A program made the translations under genes and the position numbers. A DNA stretch of 64,000 nt from Rhododendron vialii (lineage: Eukaryota > Streptophyta > Magnoliopsida > Ericales > Ericaceae), in NCBI RefSeq assembly GCF_030253575.1, contig NC_080568.1:30035001-30099000 (forward strand), in the 5' to 3' direction. Position 1 is the first letter of the stretch, and each line of letters starts with the position of its first letter. Positions 1 through 15,406 of the stretch are shown here, piece by piece. Under the pieces are notes generated by a model. It searched no databases and was not told where the DNA came from. It saw nothing but the letters and a program-made list of their open reading frames with translations.

Positions 1-4028
<4,028 letters not shown>

Positions 4029-4377
4029 GGGAGGAGAGAGAAGAGAGAGAGGAAGTTGTTTCGATTCGAGTGAAGTGAAAGGTTCTGTTTTTTCCTTTTT
4101 AGTGCGCGCTTCTGCGCTGGCACCTCATTTTTGGCATATTGCAGTAATTTATTAGGCCGTTGATTTTGCCATTTTTTTGTCTTATTAACGCTACTTCTTA
4201 GTAAGTATATTTTTGATGTAAAATTATACTTATAAGAAAATGGTGTTAACTAAAAAAGAAGTGACAAAATTATTTTTCATTTTTTCCATTTCTAATAGCA
4301 TTTTCTCTTCTTCTTCTCTTTTTGACAAAAGATAATTTTTGGCATTTTTCTATTCGCCTGTACTCTTTAAGTGGAAT

Positions 4378-4925
4378 TAAGCCTAGTTACCCCAAAAAAA
4401 AAAAAAAAACTTTTTTTTTCGTTCTTATCCATTTTTTTTTACATTTGATAGTTTTTATCAAACTTTTGTCAATTATTGTAACGCCCCGAGCAGACCACTG
4501 GCCCAGTTGTAGACTTCCGATGTGGGACGGGGTGTTACAATCTCCCCAACTTTATAGCCTCGCGCCCTCGCGAGATGTTGAGCACTATAATCCAACAACC
4601 AAATCAAACCAAACTCCATGGGCCCACACGGTCGTGTACATGGATGGTTTTGATACCACCTGTAACGCCTCGAGCAGACCACTGGCCCAGTACTCTGATT
4701 TTGATTCACAGGCCACACCACATGACCCAAAAGCTTAAGCACAAGGTATTAGTAGTAGCCCACAAGGTTTGTTATATGCCCAAGATCATCCATGTAGACT
4801 TCCGATGTGGGACGGGGTGTTACAATTATTAATTCGTTTCAGCGAGATAAATTGACAGAACGAATCAATAATCCATAAAAATTTAACGGAATTAGACTAA
4901 AATTTAAATGAGGACAAAAACTTTG
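4378..4925. other. AT-rich small transposon-like region hosting the TRIM; ELP3 upstream flank
   Basis: On either side of the TRIM the sequence reads ATCAAACTTTTGTCAATTATT and AATTCGTTTCAGCGAGAT, words also found in the TIR element near 30.6-30.95 kb. I infer an older MITE of the same group that was later split by the TRIM. Between 4029 and 4378 lies the ELP3 promoter region; no clear TATA box was found. Confidence 0.4.
4477..4824 (-). mobile_element. TRIM retrotransposon with a shortened 3' LTR
   Basis: A terminal-repeat retrotransposon in miniature, read on the minus strand. The 5' LTR is 4661-4824 (164 bp, TGTAAC...GTTACA) and is followed within two bases by TGGTATCAAAAC, a near match to the initiator-tRNA-Met primer binding site. 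The 121-bp interior encodes nothing and ends in the purine tract TTGGGGAGAT directly before the 3' LTR (4477-4539). That LTR is only 63 bp: it keeps both ends of the 164-bp LTR but lacks the middle. The 5-bp direct repeat ATTAT flanks the element at 4472-4476 and 4825-4829. Having no genes, it would need proteins from another LTR element. It sits about 450 bp upstream of the ELP3 start codon, inside an older AT-rich element. Confidence 0.88.
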
Positions 4926-5263
4926 GTCATGACTCAACTACATGCAGTTCTTAAAACTTTGTAGTTCCTCCTCTGAGCAGAGCATTATAGTTATTGTTTT
5001 CATTTTCTTCTTTTGTTACGTATATTTCGGAAAGGAAACAATGAAAAATTGAAACGCTCGTTGCTTCCATATAGCGGAAACTGTTTTTGAAAATTTGATA
5101 ACATATTTTCTTTGTTTCCTGAAAAGTGTGTAGTTTTCAAAAGGTTTTTCCAAATACAGTTTTCAGAAACTGCTAGCCAAATCTGTTTTCATTCCACAGT
5201 CAGGTCCTGGCCTACTGTTTTTTTATTCAAGTTGAAAAACTTTTCTACCTGAAGAGCAACAGA

Positions 5264-5506
5264 ACCAATGTGGAGGTGCGGATGGTGAACCTGCATTTGT
5301 ACAATTGTACATGTCCCTCAATGGCTCTGTGTTCAATATATTGGACCTAACCCACGTATCTGAGTTCAGAGCAGATGCCAATCCATCTTCGGCTGGTGGA
5401 AAGAAACATAATACACTGGTGCTTACCGGGTGTTACGAATACTTGGAATGACTTGTTTATAGCTCATCTAAGCAACATCAAGGAGCAGAGCGGAGCTGAG
5501 AGGTAA
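5264..5506 (+). pseudogene. TRICHOME BIREFRINGENCE-LIKE (TBL) C-terminal fragment, frameshifted
   Basis: TBL proteins are Golgi acetyltransferases acting on cell-wall polysaccharides. This fragment reads SVFNILDLTHVSEFRADANP in one frame, matching the block before the C-terminal motif. It then shifts frame at about 5410 into IHWCLPGVTNTWNDLFIAHL, the hallmark TBL C-terminus that carries the DxxH catalytic segment; the preceding Asp-Cys is missing. The second frame ends at a stop at 5504-5506. No N-terminal TBL or GDS-motif exons were found upstream, so it is a relic fragment and cannot encode a working enzyme. The family call rests on recognising these two conserved blocks. Confidence 0.62.
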
Positions 5507-6747
5507 CCATTCCATTCTTACCGCAAGGGTTCATTTGTTGTTGGGAAAACTGTATATTTTAAGCAGTCATTGTGTCGTTTGAACCGATAATGGTTGCAGT
5601 AGGTTTTAGTTATGGCTGAGGTCGACTCATGAGGTTATGTACGAGCTGACAATCGGCTTCACGAACAGTGCGTAGAAATAACGAATGATTGAATCTAAGA
5701 ACAGATGAATCTTCACTAATTTGTCAGGGCATTTCAAGGTTTGCATGGTAATAAGCTTTACAGATCTTGTAAGTGGGAAGGGAGAAACAATTTGGAGCTC
5801 TAAGTCCTAGTGGCTAAATGTATATTGGACTTGGATGGGATGATCACTAAATGTTCTAGGTATATTGCATGGGATGGCTTCAGCTTAATATATATTGCTT
5901 CAAAGTCCAAATTAACGGGCATGAAATTCGTGCTTTGCACGAAGCCGTTTATCTAGTGCTATTAAAAAAATATCGTTACTTCTTAGTGATTCTATTTGCA
6001 TCCTTGAAAATTCTCTGCAGCTTTATATTTGTCTTTGTATCCAAAATCACTTGTAAGAATGAAAAATTATCTCAAACAATTTTTGGGTGTAATGTTCAAT
6101 TTGATTGAAGCATTCAGCCTATTGTCAAATTTTTCTTGCTTTTTATATCTTGCAAAAGATTGGTAGATGCCAGGACGAGAACGATTGATCGGTGTGTAAT
6201 ATGGAATTTGATGGGTAAGTTTTGAGGAATTTTTTTTTACAAATAAGTTGAAAACTAAGTGCTGATTGGATTAACATAAATATTTTTAAGTAGGTGTGCA
6301 AAATAAATGGGCTAGAGAGAAATATTATAGGCTCAAATGGAATAAATCATTCTCTTTTCACATAGTAGAAAGAAATTTACGAAGGCTGATTTATTTCACA
6401 TGAATATCTTTTCTATACTCCATTGTTGCCGTCATGCTTAATTCAATGTTCAAACGACAACAACGGAATATAAATTAAAAATCCTTTCAAAATTAAAGAA
6501 TAGTTAAAATTAGTTTTCTTGTTTTTTTCATACTTAATTCACTAGATAAAAACGAAAAATAAATTTATACTTTCATTGAAAGTTCAGAGGAAAAAATTAA
6601 GTCCAAAAAATTATTACAGTATATTGTTGATTTTTTTTTTTCTCGGAAGTATATTGTTGAATTTGCTTGTGTCTCTTTATCATTAAATTGTTATTATTCA
6701 AAAGGTATTAGCAATACCTTTAACATAAGATCCATATTCAACATATT
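5507..6747. other. Intergenic, no gene seen
   Basis: AT-rich DNA after the TBL relic. A 79-codon ORF near 5869-6108 has no recognisable features and no coding-like composition. Nothing functional is claimed. Confidence 0.5.
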
Positions 6748-6985
6748 TACTCCCTCCGTCCCAAATTATTTAGCTTGTTTCCTTTTTCGAACATCTCAAA
6801 AAATTGTCTACATCTTTTAATTTATAAATATTTTTTATATTAAATATGAATTTTTTTGATAGATCTCAATTAATTTTGTTAAATAAAGATTTTGAAATCA
6901 TAAAAAATTTATACTGTTAAATATCAACAAATTTCGGAAAGGTCCCAAAAAGGAAACATGCACAATAATTTGGGATGGAGGTAGT
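6748..6985. mobile_element. Stowaway-like MITE
   Basis: The left end is CTCCCTCCGTCCCAAATTAT preceded by TA, and the right end is its imperfect inverse, AATAATTTGGGATGGAGG. These are the classic ends of Stowaway/mariner-type MITEs. The interior is AT-rich and non-coding. Confidence 0.8.
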
Positions 6986-7063
6986 AGTAAAATTTGAAAA
7001 ATTAATTTTGAAAGAAAAGTGTTTGTTTTTTGTGTTATGGAGTAAGTGTAACTTTTTTAGAAA

Positions 7064-7247
7064 CTAGAGTTACCCCGTGCCTACGGCACTACGCATCTCG
7101 GTTGGAAGGGCATGGCAGTTGTGTGATTTAGGTGAAAACCATGTGCACTTAACTGGGAAGTGAGAAAATGCACTACAGCCATTGGATCAAATGAATCTAG
7201 GCCGTTCCAACAACTTGTTCCCACACACTTCTGTTTTATAATAGAGA
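7064..7247 (-). mobile_element. 184-bp mini-Helitron
   Basis: Read on the minus strand it starts TCTCTATTATAAAACAGAAG directly after an A and ends in CTAG directly before a T. A hairpin GTGCC-GTA-GGCAC lies about 9 nt before the CTAG. TC start, hairpin near the 3' end, CTRR terminus and insertion between A and T are the diagnostic Helitron set. It has no coding capacity and would depend on a RepHel protein elsewhere. Confidence 0.75.
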
Positions 7248-7301
7248 TAGATTACTAAATTTGAGTTGACTTAAATATATAGTAGCATCTTTTCAAACCA
7301 A

Positions 7302-7413
7302 ATTTTCTTATTATTTCGATACTTTTAAATGGATAAATGGAGATAAAATACACTATTTCTTATTATTTCGATACTCTTAAATGGATAAGTGGAGATAAAA
7401 TACACTATTCTAA
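7302..7413. repeat. Tandem duplication, about 57-bp unit x2
   Basis: Two adjacent near-identical units containing CTTATTATTTCGATAC and GGAGATAAAATACACTATT. No function suggested. Confidence 0.8.
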
Positions 7414-7450
7414 AAGGACTCTATTGTAGCTTGTAAAACAAAAGCTTTAC

Positions 7451-7521
7451 AAGAGCTATTCCAAAGGGTAATGTTGGCAGCCAAAATGAGCTATTCTAAA
7501 GGGTAATGTTGGCAGCCAAGA
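7451..7521. repeat. Tandem duplication, about 36-bp unit x2
   Basis: Two adjacent copies of a unit containing AAAGGGTAATGTTGGCAGCC. Directly follows the 57-bp duplication. Confidence 0.8.
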
Positions 7522-8737
7522 TGATGCAATTAATGATACTAACAGAATCTAGGAAAGTGCTTCCAATTATCCAAAATTTTAATGCGTAGAAATTCGTCCT
7601 GGAGTATTAATTACAACTAAAGAGGTACTCCTAAACATCATTTAACTTCAAATTACATTGTTAATTGCTCCTAATCTATTAGCAGGACCGTAGAATTTTT
7701 ACCTCAAGTAATGCCATAGAAGGGCTTGTTTGGAAACTCAGAGAGTCCTTCCAATTGTATTTTGTCAATAAATAATTAATTAAGCAATCTATATATAAAA
7801 TTTTAAAAAAAAAATTTGCTTTAACTCCCCAAGAGCATTTTTCAGCTCGCCTTCGTCCATCTCCTCCATGAGTCCAGGACGAGATCAGGGATTGTAATTA
7901 AAACACGTTGATGCAATGGGTCACGGCGAGGGCTTGGAGAGGGGGGTCGATGCGGCGGCGGCGCTCGGCGGAGGAGAAGGCGAACGAGCGCTGGTCGGGG
8001 TTAGGGGAAGTGTGTGTGTGGGGAGGGGAGAGGGTGACCGGCGGAGGGAGGGAGCGGAGGGAAAATGGTACAGATTATAAAAGAAGGGGAAGTTAACGCA
8101 CCATAGCAGTAATTGTTTCTCGCCATTGATTTGAGAGAGAGAGAGAGAGAGAAGGAGAAGAACAACATCACATATCGTCACAAAGAGAGGGGGTTCAATG
8201 CGGCAGCCAAGGGCGGAACCAAGAATTCATTCTACTCTAGGCTAACCCAAAACCAGTGTTTTCAATTATATAGATCGTATCGGAATACGTATCACATATC
8301 TTAAGATTCGTTTGTTGGAAGAGTAGGAATTTCTATTGTTCAATTGAACAAAAATTTTGGAAAAGAGAGAATACTAAAGACAAGAGCGTAGAATTAGACA
8401 CACTTGAACTCAACTTCTTTTTTTGGTTGATACAAAATAGCTAGAACTCATCCCTATTTATACTATCCCATGAAAGACTTTAGTACAAAGATATTTTCAT
8501 ACACGATAAACTTTGAGGTAATTCTAGACTTACACATGTGACTAATTCTCACAAAAAATTCTAGATATTTCACAAAGATATTCTAGAGTTTCTAAAGCTA
8601 GATATTTTAGAGTTTTTAAAAACTAGATATATCTTCTTCAATAATATCTTTTATTTTTGGAATTTGTCGATTGGACTTGTTTGGACTTAACTTTCTTGTG
8701 TCAAATACTAAATTTAGTTTATGCTTCAACTTCGTTA
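7522..8737. other. Intergenic; GC-rich island around 7905-8080 and a GA microsatellite
   Basis: A short G-rich, GC-rich block (about 7905-8080) interrupts AT-rich DNA and gives overlapping ORFs on both strands, none with recognisable domains. It resembles a degraded promoter/first-exon region. A (GA)n run sits at about 8131-8152. From 8300 to 8737 the DNA is AT-rich with repeated TTCTAGA(T/G)TTT words. Confidence 0.4.
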
Positions 8738-9140
8738 ATCATAATTGGGAAAATTTCAAAACAACACTTGAACTTTGGACCCGATGTCCCATAAACACCT
8801 GAACTTCATTTTATTTCAATTAGGCACCTGTACTTTACAAACCCCCAAATTCAAGCACCTAGCCTCATTTTCCGTCCATTTTGTTACGGCATTTGCTGAT
8901 GTGGCGACCTTCTCCCGTTAGGAAGCCCATGGGCACATGACCTGGGTTAATTAGGGAAAAGCACATCTGGTTCGGCATCTCTTCTGGACAGTAATGGGGA
9001 GAGAAGGAGAGGAGGAGGAGGGACGAAGACCACACCACCACCACCACCACCCAGGGCCGGCCCAATGGGGAGGCCCAAGAGGCCGCCGCCTTGAACCTCC
9101 ACATTTTGGGCGAAAAATGGGGCACTCATTTCTAGATAAG

Positions 9141-9359
9141 TACTCCCTCCGTCCCATAATATTTGTCCGGTCCACAAAACAGAGACGTAAAAATAATACT
9201 ATTTTTGTAAGAAAAGTTGAAAAAAAAATCAACAATTTATTAGATCTCGATGAGTTCTTTTAACTTATGAAAAAAATTTAAATTTTTTCTCGAAAGAAAT
9301 GCATTATTTTGTAGTCCTCGTTTCGCGGACCGAACAAATATTATGGGACGGAGGGAGTA
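9141..9359. mobile_element. Stowaway-like MITE, third nesting level
   Basis: About 45-bp near-perfect TIRs beginning CTCCCTCCGTCCCATAATAT, flanked by TA on both sides. It lies inside the hAT-like element, so it is the youngest insertion or travelled with it. Confidence 0.88.
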
Positions 9360-9397
9360 TATATATTTTCTGTGTACAACTATAATACAAACTTCTT

Positions 9398-9475
9398 TGG
9401 TGGTTCAGTGGTAGAGTGTTTGTTTTTCCACATAAGACGTTTGGGTTCAAATCCTGGTAGGGTATTTTTTTGCAA
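9398..9475 (+). repeat. tRNA-like head (SINE-type pol III promoter)
   Basis: TGGTTCAGTGGTAGAGT matches a pol III A box and GGGTTCAAATCCTGG a B box, spaced as in tRNA-derived SINEs. There is no anticodon arm that would make a functional tRNA, and the acceptor ends do not pair. I read it as a SINE head or tRNA relic inside the hAT-like element. Confidence 0.55.
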
Positions 9476-10262
9476 AAAAAAATTCCTTCTATGTAGGGCA
9501 CTATTCCACCACTTGGCCTAGGGCATCCAAATACCTTGGGCTGGCCCTGCCACCACCACCGAAAGCAACTCAACCTCCACCTCCAGCGACCACCGAGAAT
9601 GATAACTCGCCGTACACGCGCCAGGATCGAACGGCCCGTGATAACTCTGTGCTACTCCGATCAAGATGGGTCTTGCACCGATCTCTTCGTCTCTTCGTTC
9701 CTCCGAGCCGCACAAGACTTAAGGATCCGATTGATTTTACGGAACAAAACCTCAAAAGAATCAAAACCCACCTCTCAATTTCTCACACAATTAGTATGTA
9801 CGTATGTATGTGTATATGTTTCTCGCTTTAGATCTCTAAATCTCGTATTTTGCTACGTACTGATTCTCTCTTTATCCCAAAGCCACTTCTTGGATAAAGT
9901 AATTTCTCACAATTTTGGTGTGATTTGGTGGTTTTGGATTGGGTTTGTTGGGGTTTTGTTGTTAAACCCCAAACCATTTTCGAGTACATCGTCTCCATTT
10001 AGGTTGAAGGGCGGGCAAGGGGTGGGGGAAAATGATTATGTGCAACACACATGCTGAGTCATGTGCCTATGGGCCACTTAAGGGGAGAAGGTCGCCACGT
10101 CAACGCATTCCGTTACAAAATTGACGGAATATGAGGTCAGGTGCCTCAATTTGGGGCTTTTGTAAAGCACAAATGCCTAATTGAAATAAAGTGAAGTTCA
10201 GGTGTTTATGAGACATTGAGTTCAAAGTTCAGGTGTTATTTTGAAAATTTTCCATCATAATT

Positions 10263-11543
10263 AATAGACAATTAAAAAGTAGATAGGGGTGAGCATAGTC
10301 CGTATTTGTTCGATTTTGTAGTAAATCAAGAACCAAATCAATACCTACGGATTATAAATTTTGAGAACCAAATCAGTCCATAAAATTCATAAAACCTAAC
10401 CAATCCAGACCTTTAAGATACGGATCGATTTCGATTTTGAACCACGGTTTGCTTGAAATTAAAATATCAATTTTATACACGATTTTAGTGAGTACACATC
10501 CATATTCATATAGTGTACCAATTTTTCTACCTTCATGGTACGTACCGGTAGCACCGAGTACTATTTCAAGTTTATCGCTACAGTCCCACGTGATGATTTT
10601 TTTTTTTTTTTTTTTTGAACCGCCCCATGGGATGAATTGAATGTATAAAAAATGACTCTAGTAGCTTTTTCCCAAAAAGGCTTCTTTCTCAGAGATTTGA
10701 AGGCTCTTTCGTTTTCTCACTGGAAGAGAAAGTTGGAGGGTTACGACTGCTCCTGCACATAGCATAGCGGAGAGGGACTACTTTAATGAAGAGCTAAGGC
10801 TGTCAATAAAATTGTTATTTTTCCACATTGAATAATTTAGAGTAATGTATACATATAGTCAAAAAGAAAATAAAATTGAAAATAGTTTGATACCAATTGA
10901 TATTTGAGCCCGAAATAAATTACAGTTCTAACATACCGGATGCGCTCAAAAAATTGTACCAGCTGATATGTGATTCAAATCCCTGCGTAAAACCATATGA
11001 ATATGTTCCAACTGTTCACAGTGGACAGACTGGGAACGTAGGATTCCAGTGGAAGGCGAGTAAAATTATTTTACTAGCATAGGGGTTCAAAAATATACAT
11101 TTGCGGGCAGAAAGTCTAACTGCACGTATCTGATGCACAGATCACAGTATGAGGCCCCACTACATGCTTCACACAAACAACTGGATTTTTTCCTCCGAGC
11201 CCTTGTCATGGGACCAACTAGCTCGTATGTTTTCATTACAAATGGGAACTCAAAAATGATGGCAATGCTACATGCACATACATGTACCACAGATCAGGAC
11301 AGATAGGTCCGGAAATGTTCAATGCACCTGAGCTCAATAGAATAATAGGGCCGACATAACTCATCTAACACCCCTATCTGTTCGACAGGGTAGAAAATTT
11401 CAGTTGAACACAGTGAGTGCTAAAGTTATCCAACTTGTCAAATGAACTGTCATAACAGTTGAAATCACATTGTATAAATCGATCTTCTACATATGGTTGA
11501 AAGAGCTCTGCAAAACTGAATGAAACCATAGAAAGGTCAGGAA
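10263..11543. other. Intergenic and NDPK2 3' flank
   Basis: From 10286 a segment starting AGGGGTGAGCATAGTCCG resembles the edge of common plant GGGGTGAGCA-type MITEs, but no matching right end was fixed. A T18-type run lies at about 10599-10616. The part from about 11090 to 11543 is probably the 3' UTR of the minus-strand NDPK2 gene; no clear AATAAA was fixed. Confidence 0.4.
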
Positions 11544-14500
11544 TCACTCCAACAACCATGCTGCTTGAGCTGGTGTCCACTCACATAATTCACCTTCCTT
11601 GAACCAGAGAGCTGCATTAAAGCAGAGGGAAAAAAGGGAGATCAGAATAAGTACACACTTAACAGCAATTTGCTCGGTGGAGTAAGAAACCGTAGTTTAT
11701 AACAAGAAGGATGAAAGGTAGCAAAGACAGCTGGCAAAACGTCAAATGTAGCGATGGTAGCAAGTGAAAGGTGCCAGTGGCGGTAGAATAGAAGCACTCA
11801 TCATGCTTATGATAGCACCGGTTCATGAAGCGTAATAAACCAATCCATTTAGCATCGCAAATTTTATAATAATCTCCCAAGATGAAAAAGAACAAATAAT
11901 CTTTTTCACTCCCAGGCCCCGGCTTATTCAGAATGACAACAATTGAGGGAGCTGGGAAGGGTAAATTAACTTTTGGGCTTGAACCCACCTTATTCAATAC
12001 CGGTGGTCTATGAAGTTCTCTCTTAATTTGAAACTGAATTTCAATATCATCATCAGTTTCTTGAATGTCAAAGAATATTTTACCAAATTATTTGCAACAT
12101 GTGGGATTCTTGCCATTAATCACCCCTTTCTATAGTTCATCGATCATGTCATCGAAAAGTATCTATACCCCATTTTCTCTATAGACAGTCAAGTTCATGG
12201 ATCAAGAGATTGGCAAATGGCCACCTCCTGACTGGAAACATGGCCTAAGGAGCACAATTGGCCAACATTTGTTCTCCGCCCATGATTTTTCCTCACAATT
12301 TTTTAAAAATACTTCACATCAAAAGAAAGTAAACAAGGTCTTTTTTAGAACAAAAAACACAGGCCAGAAAAAAGAAGACGAAGTTCATGACAAGTCAATT
12401 GCACAAACCAACAATTCTTACATTTACTTCAAGCTCAAACCCAAGAGAGAACCATAAGACCATTCCAGAAGCAAAGGATTTCAAGTAGCAGTCTATTCAA
12501 AACAAGAGATTGATTTACCTATTTCACGCTTGCCGTTCTCAGGGCTGTCACTTCCGTGAACCACATTCCTGCAAAAGGAGCTTCATAAGGCCTCCTTTTT
12601 TTTACAGTTTTGTTTATCTAAATTTTTTTGATACTTCGTAATTCAATACCTCAATGTCACAACTATAGAAACATTGAAGTATTCAACAACAAAGTTTAGA
12701 ACTAAAAAAGAGGCCCCACCTTCCTGTTTGAACGGCAAGATCCCCCCTGATTGTGCCTGGTTCAGCTTGAAGAGGATTTGTAGCCCCAATTAGCTTACGA
12801 GCTGATGCAACAACACCATCACCCTCCCAAGCCTTATCAAAACAAATTTACCAGATGTTTCAGAATATCATATACCCCTGGAGTATCTAAGATTGATCTA
12901 TTCACACAAAAGAAAGAGGGAGTATTATACCATACACACCACAGGACCAGAGGTTATGTATCTGATCAGTTTCGGGAAGAATGGCTTGGAGTTCAAATCC
13001 TTATAATGCTCCTAGAACCATTAAAAATTGAACAAAAGTAGGATATATTAACTCGAAGATTTAATATCTAATCTTCCAATTACAAGTATCTCTATATGGC
13101 TATACTACTACATTATGAAGGCATAGCTCCTTTTATTTTTACCTGTCTCTGGCTTAATAACGCAGTCGGCAATATGAGAGAAATTCTGATCTCATAAAAT
13201 CCATTAAATGTATAAAACACAGAGCGGCCAAAACCATATGCGTGCAACTAATATGAGACAAACGACACTGTATGCATAAATGCTTATTGCCTATCGTGTA
13301 TATCCAGTTACAAAAAGCAACTATCAAAAAAAAAAAAGTATCGCAAAGCACAAATGTGGCGTCTGCAGCACTTTTCAAAGTCCTCTCTGAATGTATTAAT
13401 CCTTCCAAAAAACAAATATGTATGGCGAAATTATTATGAGACAATCACCAACAGTCATGTCACACAAAGCCCATTTCAAGGAAGTTGCCTAAGGTGGCTT
13501 CCAATGCCAAATTCCCACTCAGTATAGGTTTAATATATGTGAGGCTTTTGAGTTATCATACTATCATCTAGTTTTAAAATGTGATACCCTCTTGTTTACC
13601 ATATTGAAAAACACTTTCCTACAGAGAGAGTGTTTAAATTTCCAGAAAAGAGATAAAGGGGGAGAACCGAATATGCAGGTGACTTGGAATGTTTAACACC
13701 TTTAGCACCGCCAACGAAAGCATGCTGAAACACTAGTCTACAAGAGCGCAAAACTAAGGGCGCATCACTTGTTGAAACCCGAAAGAAGGAGATGATTCTA
13801 GCCGTTGAGGTTTTTATCGAGATGGGTGCCACAATCTTCTTCCCCTTTTGGGCTTTCTTCATTTTGTTTCTGGATTTGCTCTTGTGCTCTTTGTGTTTCA
13901 CCACTCGAATAGGATTTTTGGTGTTGAGAAATGATCTAGTAGTAGATGACAACCACCCACTGACAAGACTTTTTTTGTTGGTTGCACAGCAAACCCATTG
14001 ATAAGAAGTTGATGCGATTACTTTCTTCATCATGTTGCTAAGTCAAGTTTTCGTCGAGCGGCTAAACTCCTTCAAAAGGTTCTATCTTTTTTGGTCAACA
14101 AGAAAAATAAAAAATTGATGGTTGTTGTGGTGAACAAGCTGAACAGGGTTTCAATCGGTCCTCATCACCCGAAAAGATGAAGATGTTGGTGGCAAGTGGT
14201 GGTCACAAAGGACTTTTCACAAACTCCGTTAATGAGAAGTCCTTGCATTCTGGGAAATTTAAAGCAAACAACCCCAAAATGACCAGAATTATAACTTGCT
14301 CTACTTAACAGAGTAGTACCACTACCACAGTTCGATAGTATTATGTCTGACCCGAATGAACACCATTGTAAACAAACAACAAAATAAAAATCCTGATATG
14401 GGTTCACTTGCTTCATAACAAGAAGTTCAAATACCTTTCAATGCAATACCAATTACATAGTTCCATAACTTTTGGCCATATCCTAATGAACATTCCTATT

Positions 14501-14909
14501 TACCCCATACAATATAAATGTAATTTAATCAAGAGAGAAAACCCTCACATGGGTTTTCCCTGCCAATGAAAATAAGAACAAAAGCAAGGATTTAGAGCAC
14601 AGACCTCTGCCAATTCTTGGGGGCATTCGAAGAGCTTCAAACCTGTCAGCTTAAACCCCTTCTTCTCAAACCTAGAAATTATCTCACCAACCTATATGAT
14701 AACTCAAACCCACAAAAAGAAAAGTTACAAACTTCCAATAAAATCTAAAACATCAGTAAATTACACAATTAAGTTAGCAGATTAAAGCTTACCAGACCAC
14801 GTTGGACCCCATCGGGCTTAATCATAATGTAAGTCTCCTCCATTTTTTGCTGCAAATCAAGAAAATCAAGATCAGAGTTCAATTGGGTGTTCAACAGAAA
14901 TTGAAATTG

Positions 14910-14940
<31 letters not shown>

Positions 14941-15154
14941 CCATGGAAGCAACCAAGTGGGGGAGGAAGATGCGGCGTTTGGTAAGGCTCTTCTGCTTGG
15001 GGGCATGAGGACGAGAAGATAAATACGAGAAAAGATTGGACCGGGGCTGGAATGCTGGAGTGTAGGATAAGCTGGTGGTGGGTTTTTCAGGCGCTGAGCG
15101 GAAGAAGGAAGATGAAGCACATGGACTTCCTCTGAACAGAGATACAGCGTCCAT
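11544..15154 (-). CDS. NDPK2: Plastid nucleoside diphosphate kinase (NDPK2 type)
   Basis: Transfers the gamma-phosphate between nucleoside triphosphates and diphosphates through a phospho-histidine; NDPK2 acts in plastids and is tied to phytochrome and stress signalling. Exons on the minus strand are 14942-15154, 14793-14849, 14605-14691, 12931-13011, 12720-12832, 12519-12568 and 11544-11611. All are GT-AG and total 669 nt: 222 aa plus stop. Residues 1-71 are Ser/Arg/Pro-rich and look like a chloroplast transit peptide. The kinase core follows: [15 protein letters not shown], the [17 protein letters not shown] block, [20 protein letters not shown] and [17 protein letters not shown] with the active-site His. 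It ends [10 protein letters not shown]. All core motifs are intact and the length suits the family (about 230 aa). The first Met directly follows a CT-rich 5' UTR. Confidence 0.95.
14915..14940. repeat. (GA)n microsatellite abutting the NDPK2 intron 1 donor
   Basis: On the gene strand intron 1 opens GTCTCTCTCT, so the CT repeat starts at the donor itself. Repeat length changes would alter the donor context. Confidence 0.85.

Positions 15155-15155
<1 letters not shown>

Positions 15156-15181
<26 letters not shown>
15156..15181. repeat. (CT)n microsatellite in the NDPK2 5' UTR
   Basis: GA repeat on the gene strand immediately before the NDPK2 ATG. GA/CT-rich leaders are common in plant genes, as also at 20091, 55102 and 63839. 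Confidence 0.85.
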
Positions 15182-15185
<4 letters not shown>

Positions 15186-15406
15186 AGTGTGTATTCTCTG
15201 TAGAACTGATATCGTGATATGGATTCAGTCTCAGATGAATTGGAATTGGAGCAGTCGGTCTAATTTTGTCCGTCTAAAAAGTATTTTTACAAATTTGGAC
15301 CATCAATGTCGTGTCCAATGGATTAAATTGCTGTTTTCACAAGTTAAAAGAGAGGGTTTCCGTTAAGCTAAAAATATAGACTATTGTCTATAGTACTTTG
15401 TAATAA

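Larger units (their letters stand above)
9052..9549. mobile_element. hAT-like non-autonomous element nested in the MULE
   Basis: Ends are CAGGGCCGGCCCAA and, inverted, CAGGGCCAGCCCAA. The CAGGG terminus is typical of hAT elements. The 8-bp repeat CCACCACC flanks both sides (9044-9051 and 9550-9557), the right length for hAT, although the flank is itself a CCA repeat. It carries a Stowaway-like MITE and a tRNA-like segment and no ORF of note. Confidence 0.75.
8747..10253. mobile_element. Non-autonomous MULE with about 200-bp terminal inverted repeats
   Basis: Long inverted repeats begin GGGAAAATTTCAAAACAACA on the left and, inverted, GGAAAATTTTCAAAATAACA on the right. They stay alignable for about 200 bp, through GATGTGGCGACCTTCTCCC. 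A perfect 9-bp target-site duplication, ATCATAATT, flanks it at 8738-8746 and 10254-10262, as expected for Mutator-like elements. No transposase is encoded. The interior is a CT/GC-rich segment (about 8980-9050 and 9550-9760), a possible captured host 5' UTR or exon, and it is split by a hAT-like insertion. Transposition would need a MURA source in trans. Confidence 0.9.

Noticed and set aside
4477..4824. Cassandra-type TRIM carrying a 5S rRNA promoter
   Set aside because: The LTR lacks 5S rRNA A-box/C-box sequence; only the TGTAACACCCCG-type end is shared.
9398..9475. Functional tRNA gene
   Set aside because: A and B boxes are present but no acceptor-stem pairing or anticodon loop; better read as a SINE head.
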